A DNA stretch of 64,000 bases from the NCBI GenBank assembly GCA_034180045.1, contig JAXFOY010000019.1, forward strand, positions 1 through 64,000, read 5' to 3'. The notes under the pieces were generated by a model. The model was given only the letters and a program-made list of their open reading frames with translations. It was not told where the DNA came from and made no database searches. The first letter of the stretch is position 1, and every line of letters begins with the position of its first letter. A program made the translations under genes and the position numbers. Positions 62,271 through 64,000 of the stretch are shown here, one piece after another. Source of the DNA: Eubacterium_B sp034180045 (lineage in GTDB: Bacteria > Bacillota > Clostridia > Peptostreptococcales > Anaerovoracaceae).

Positions 62271-62744
62271 ATGCTGAAAGAAAATTTTTCTCGTGTTTAC
62301 GACAAGTTTAAGTTACTGTTATATGGAAAGGCCTTCAATGATAATTCAGAAGATGCTCTTTCTGCTTTTGAGGTGCTTTGCATGGAGATAATCATGGCTC
62401 TGAGAGCGCCTACAGTTAATGAATTTGCAGACGCGGCGCGCATGTCATCACCTAATGCGACTTATAGAATAAATCGCTTGATAGAAAAGGGATATATCAA
62501 AAAAAAGCGCGGGAAAACGGATCGCAGAGAATTCTATCTTGAGGCTACAGAAAAATACTCTAAGTCATACGGTGTTGTATATGATTATATAGAACTTTTA
62601 TGCAATCGCATTACCGAGCATTTTCCAAAAGAGGATGTCGAAAAATTCGATGAAGTTTTGGGAACTGTAGCTAATGAACTTACATTTGAGGTTGAAAGCT
62701 TTCATGATGTGGCATCAAAAAACGGTAATCTCAAAGCAAAATAA
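62271..62744 (+). CDS. MarR-family regulator, FabT-like position
   Basis: 157 residues with a winged helix: TVNEFADAARMSSPNATYRINRLIEKGYI, wing KKRGKTDRREFYLEAT (both in part). It closes the fatty-acid operon, the place where FabT-type repressors that sense acyl-ACP would be expected, although in streptococci fabT comes first. The palindrome at 52020-52045 is the only candidate operator seen. AGGAG precedes the start at 62271. Confidence 0.8.
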   Translation: MLKENFSRVYDKFKLLLYGKAFNDNSEDALSAFEVLCMEIIMALRAPTVNEFADAARMSSPNATYRINRLIEKGYIKKKRGKTDRREFYLEATEKYSKSYGVVYDYIELLCNRITEHFPKEDVEKFDEVLGTVANELTFEVESFHDVASKNGNLKAK

Positions 62745-62775
62745 TCACAAGTGAGAAATTATAAATAGAAATTTC

Positions 62776-62828
62776 AAGTGCACCACAAAAGCCGGATGTT
62801 GAACTGACTTTTGGAGGTGTACTTTTTT
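62776..62828 (+). terminator. Terminator of the fatty-acid operon
   Basis: AAGTGCACCACAAAAG (62776-62791) pairs with CTTTTGGAGGTGTACTT (62808-62824), followed by a T run to 62828. Confidence 0.8.
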
Positions 62829-62854
62829 GCGGAAAAACTGCCCGCACTTACAAA

Positions 62855-62881
62855 AGAAAACCACCCGCAAAGCGGGTGGTT
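62855..62881 (-). terminator. Terminator of cstA
   Basis: AACCACCCGC (62859-62868), loop AAA, GCGGGTGGTT (62872-62881); on the minus strand the stem is followed by TTCTTTTG. Confidence 0.8.
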
Positions 62882-62894
62882 TGGATTAATGAAG

Positions 62895-64000
62895 CTATTT
62901 AACCGAAAGTGCAACATCTTCAATAGGTGTGCTGCTTGCTTTTGAATATACCTTTACGATATAGAATACAAATACTATTGCAGCAAATGAAATACCTATG
63001 ATATTTGAAATTGTTGAATCGATTCTGAAGCCTTCCTTTGCCTGTAGAATATAGGCAACTGTTACAGATGTCATATATGTAGCGGGAATTGAAGCAATCC
63101 AGCTTCCGACTTTGCTTCTATAGCGGCAGAGATAAACTGCTGCTGCCCAAAGAGCCATCATAGCCAGAGTTTGGTTTGACCATGAGAAATATCTCCAGAT
63201 GACTGTGTAATCAAGCTTAGAAATACCGTAACCAAGCAAAAGCAGAGGTGCCGTCATGATGAGTCTCTTCTTGGTATCCTTTTGGTCAACCTTGAACCAG
63301 TCCGCAATTGTAAGTCTTGCGGAACGGAATGCCGTGTCACCTGATGTAATAGGACATGCTATAACACCGACCATGGCAAGTATGCTTCCCACTCCGCCGA
63401 GAAGAACCTTGGACATCTCATAAACGGTGTTTGAATTTCCGCCCTTCATTGCGAGCAGAGCTTGCATACCTGTGCCGATACCATCTTTGTTGTAATAGAA
63501 TGCGACACCGGCAGCTGCCCAAATTAGTGCAATTATTCCTTCTGCAACCATCGCTCCATAGAAAATTCTACGACCTTCTTTTTCTTTTTTCATACATCTA
63601 GCCATCATAGGTGACTGCGTTGCATGGAAGCCTGAGATAGCTCCGCAAGCTACGGTGATGAACATCAGAGGCCAGATTGGGAGCTTATCCTTTGCAGGAT
63701 ACATATTTTCGAAGTGGTCCCATATCTCAAGCATAGGTCTTTCGCCGGAGTTATAGATTGTTGCAGCACCGATGCCGACAGCCATGATGATTAGCGCAAG
63801 ACCGAACAAAGGATAAATCTTACCTATAATTTTGTCAATCGGAAGAAGTGTAGCAAGGAAGTAGTAAACAAGAATTACTATAGTCCAGAACTGTACACCC
63901 AAAGCGCTTGGTGTCAAAAGAGCGATGAGCTGGGCAGGGCCTACCATGAAGACAACACCGACCATTACGAGCAGTACTACTGAGAAAATTCTCATGATAA
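62895..64000 (-). CDS. CstA-family carbon starvation / pyruvate-peptide transporter (5' end outside window)
   Basis: At least 368 residues, all of it membrane helices typical of CstA; the frame stays open past base 64000, so the ATG at 63995 is internal. Conserved segments: PAQLIALLTP, LPIDKIIGKIYPLFG, GAISGFHATQSPMMARCM and CPITSGDTAFRSARLTIADW. The visible part is the C-terminal portion of the protein. CstA-type carriers import pyruvate or peptides during carbon limitation. The gene faces the fatty-acid operon across a pair of terminators. Confidence 0.92.
   Translation of the reverse strand, partial: IMRIFSVVLLVMVGVVFMVGPAQLIALLTPSALGVQFWTIVILVYYFLATLLPIDKIIGKIYPLFGLALIIMAVGIGAATIYNSGERPMLEIWDHFENMYPAKDKLPIWPLMFITVACGAISGFHATQSPMMARCMKKEKEGRRIFYGAMVAEGIIALIWAAAGVAFYYNKDGIGTGMQALLAMKGGNSNTVYEMSKVLLGGVGSILAMVGVIACPITSGDTAFRSARLTIADWFKVDQKDTKKRLIMTAPLLLLGYGISKLDYTVIWRYFSWSNQTLAMMALWAAAVYLCRYRSKVGSWIASIPATYMTSVTVAYILQAKEGFRIDSTISNIIGISFAAIVFVFYIVKVYSKASSTPIEDVALSVK

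Noticed and set aside
1..64000. tRNA or rRNA genes
   Set aside because: I looked for cloverleaf signatures and rRNA landmarks by eye and found none; a covariance search would be needed to exclude a tRNA completely.

Overview
The window reads as a chromosomal segment of an anaerobic, moderately AT-rich Gram-positive bacterium of the Clostridia. Supporting evidence: the core order lepA-hemW-(glpK)-hrcA-grpE-dnaK-dnaJ-(bioY-malY)-prmA with a CIRCE operator, a FabK-type fatty-acid cluster, a tRNA-Trp T-box, Gram-positive style ribosome binding sites and sigma-A promoters, and nitrogenase-like iron-sulfur proteins. A Family XIII / Mogibacterium-like lineage is a guess only; nothing here fixes the genus.

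Region 1-7850 is an accessory island, visibly more A+T-rich than the rest. It holds the 3' part of a Fic protein, a five-gene block resembling a restriction-modification or defence operon, and an IS481-like element with a 6-bp target duplication. The block contains two 5-methylcytosine methyltransferases (the first broken by an in-frame TGA), a protein with two GHKL ATPase modules joined by a coiled coil, a receiver-domain protein carrying a HEPN-like RNxxAH motif, and a short HNH nuclease. This is the strongest candidate for an undescribed system. It looks like a methylation-guarded nuclease module wired to a two-component-like ATPase/receiver pair, possibly already decaying.

Region 7887-12032 carries a small extracytoplasmic flavin/haem redox operon (ferric-reductase-like membrane protein plus two FMN-binding proteins) behind a promoter and early terminator. 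It is followed by a DUF2812-PadR pair under a promoter embedded in a perfect 24-bp-arm inverted repeat. Region 12057-17759 (minus strand) has a TrpB-like enzyme controlled by a Trp T-box, and an uncharacterised nitrogenase-like system: a fused NifH-NifD protein, a NifK-like partner and a Cys-rich small-domain protein. A folded, terminator-like RNA lies between two of these genes.

Region 17845-27918 is housekeeping: dnaE, pfkA, a GPH sugar symporter, a glycerophosphodiesterase, a lysophospholipase-like hydrolase and RNase R. Region 28030-29060 has surface-protein material: a sortase-tail remnant behind a consensus promoter, and a secreted orphan protein. Next come an M18 aminopeptidase, purine nucleoside phosphorylase, an SDR, an FHA-SEDS/PBP cell-wall pair, metY, a membrane-linked XRE regulator and a DUF4854-like lipoprotein.

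Region 38450-51244 is the translation/chaperone block plus biotin uptake (bioY with a BirA operator). Region 52126-62744 is one long type II fatty-acid operon (acpP-accB-accC-accDA-fabH-fabK-fabK paralogue-fabD-fabG-fabF-fabZ-marR). Biotin import by BioY would feed the biotinylated AccB. The window ends inside a minus-strand cstA.
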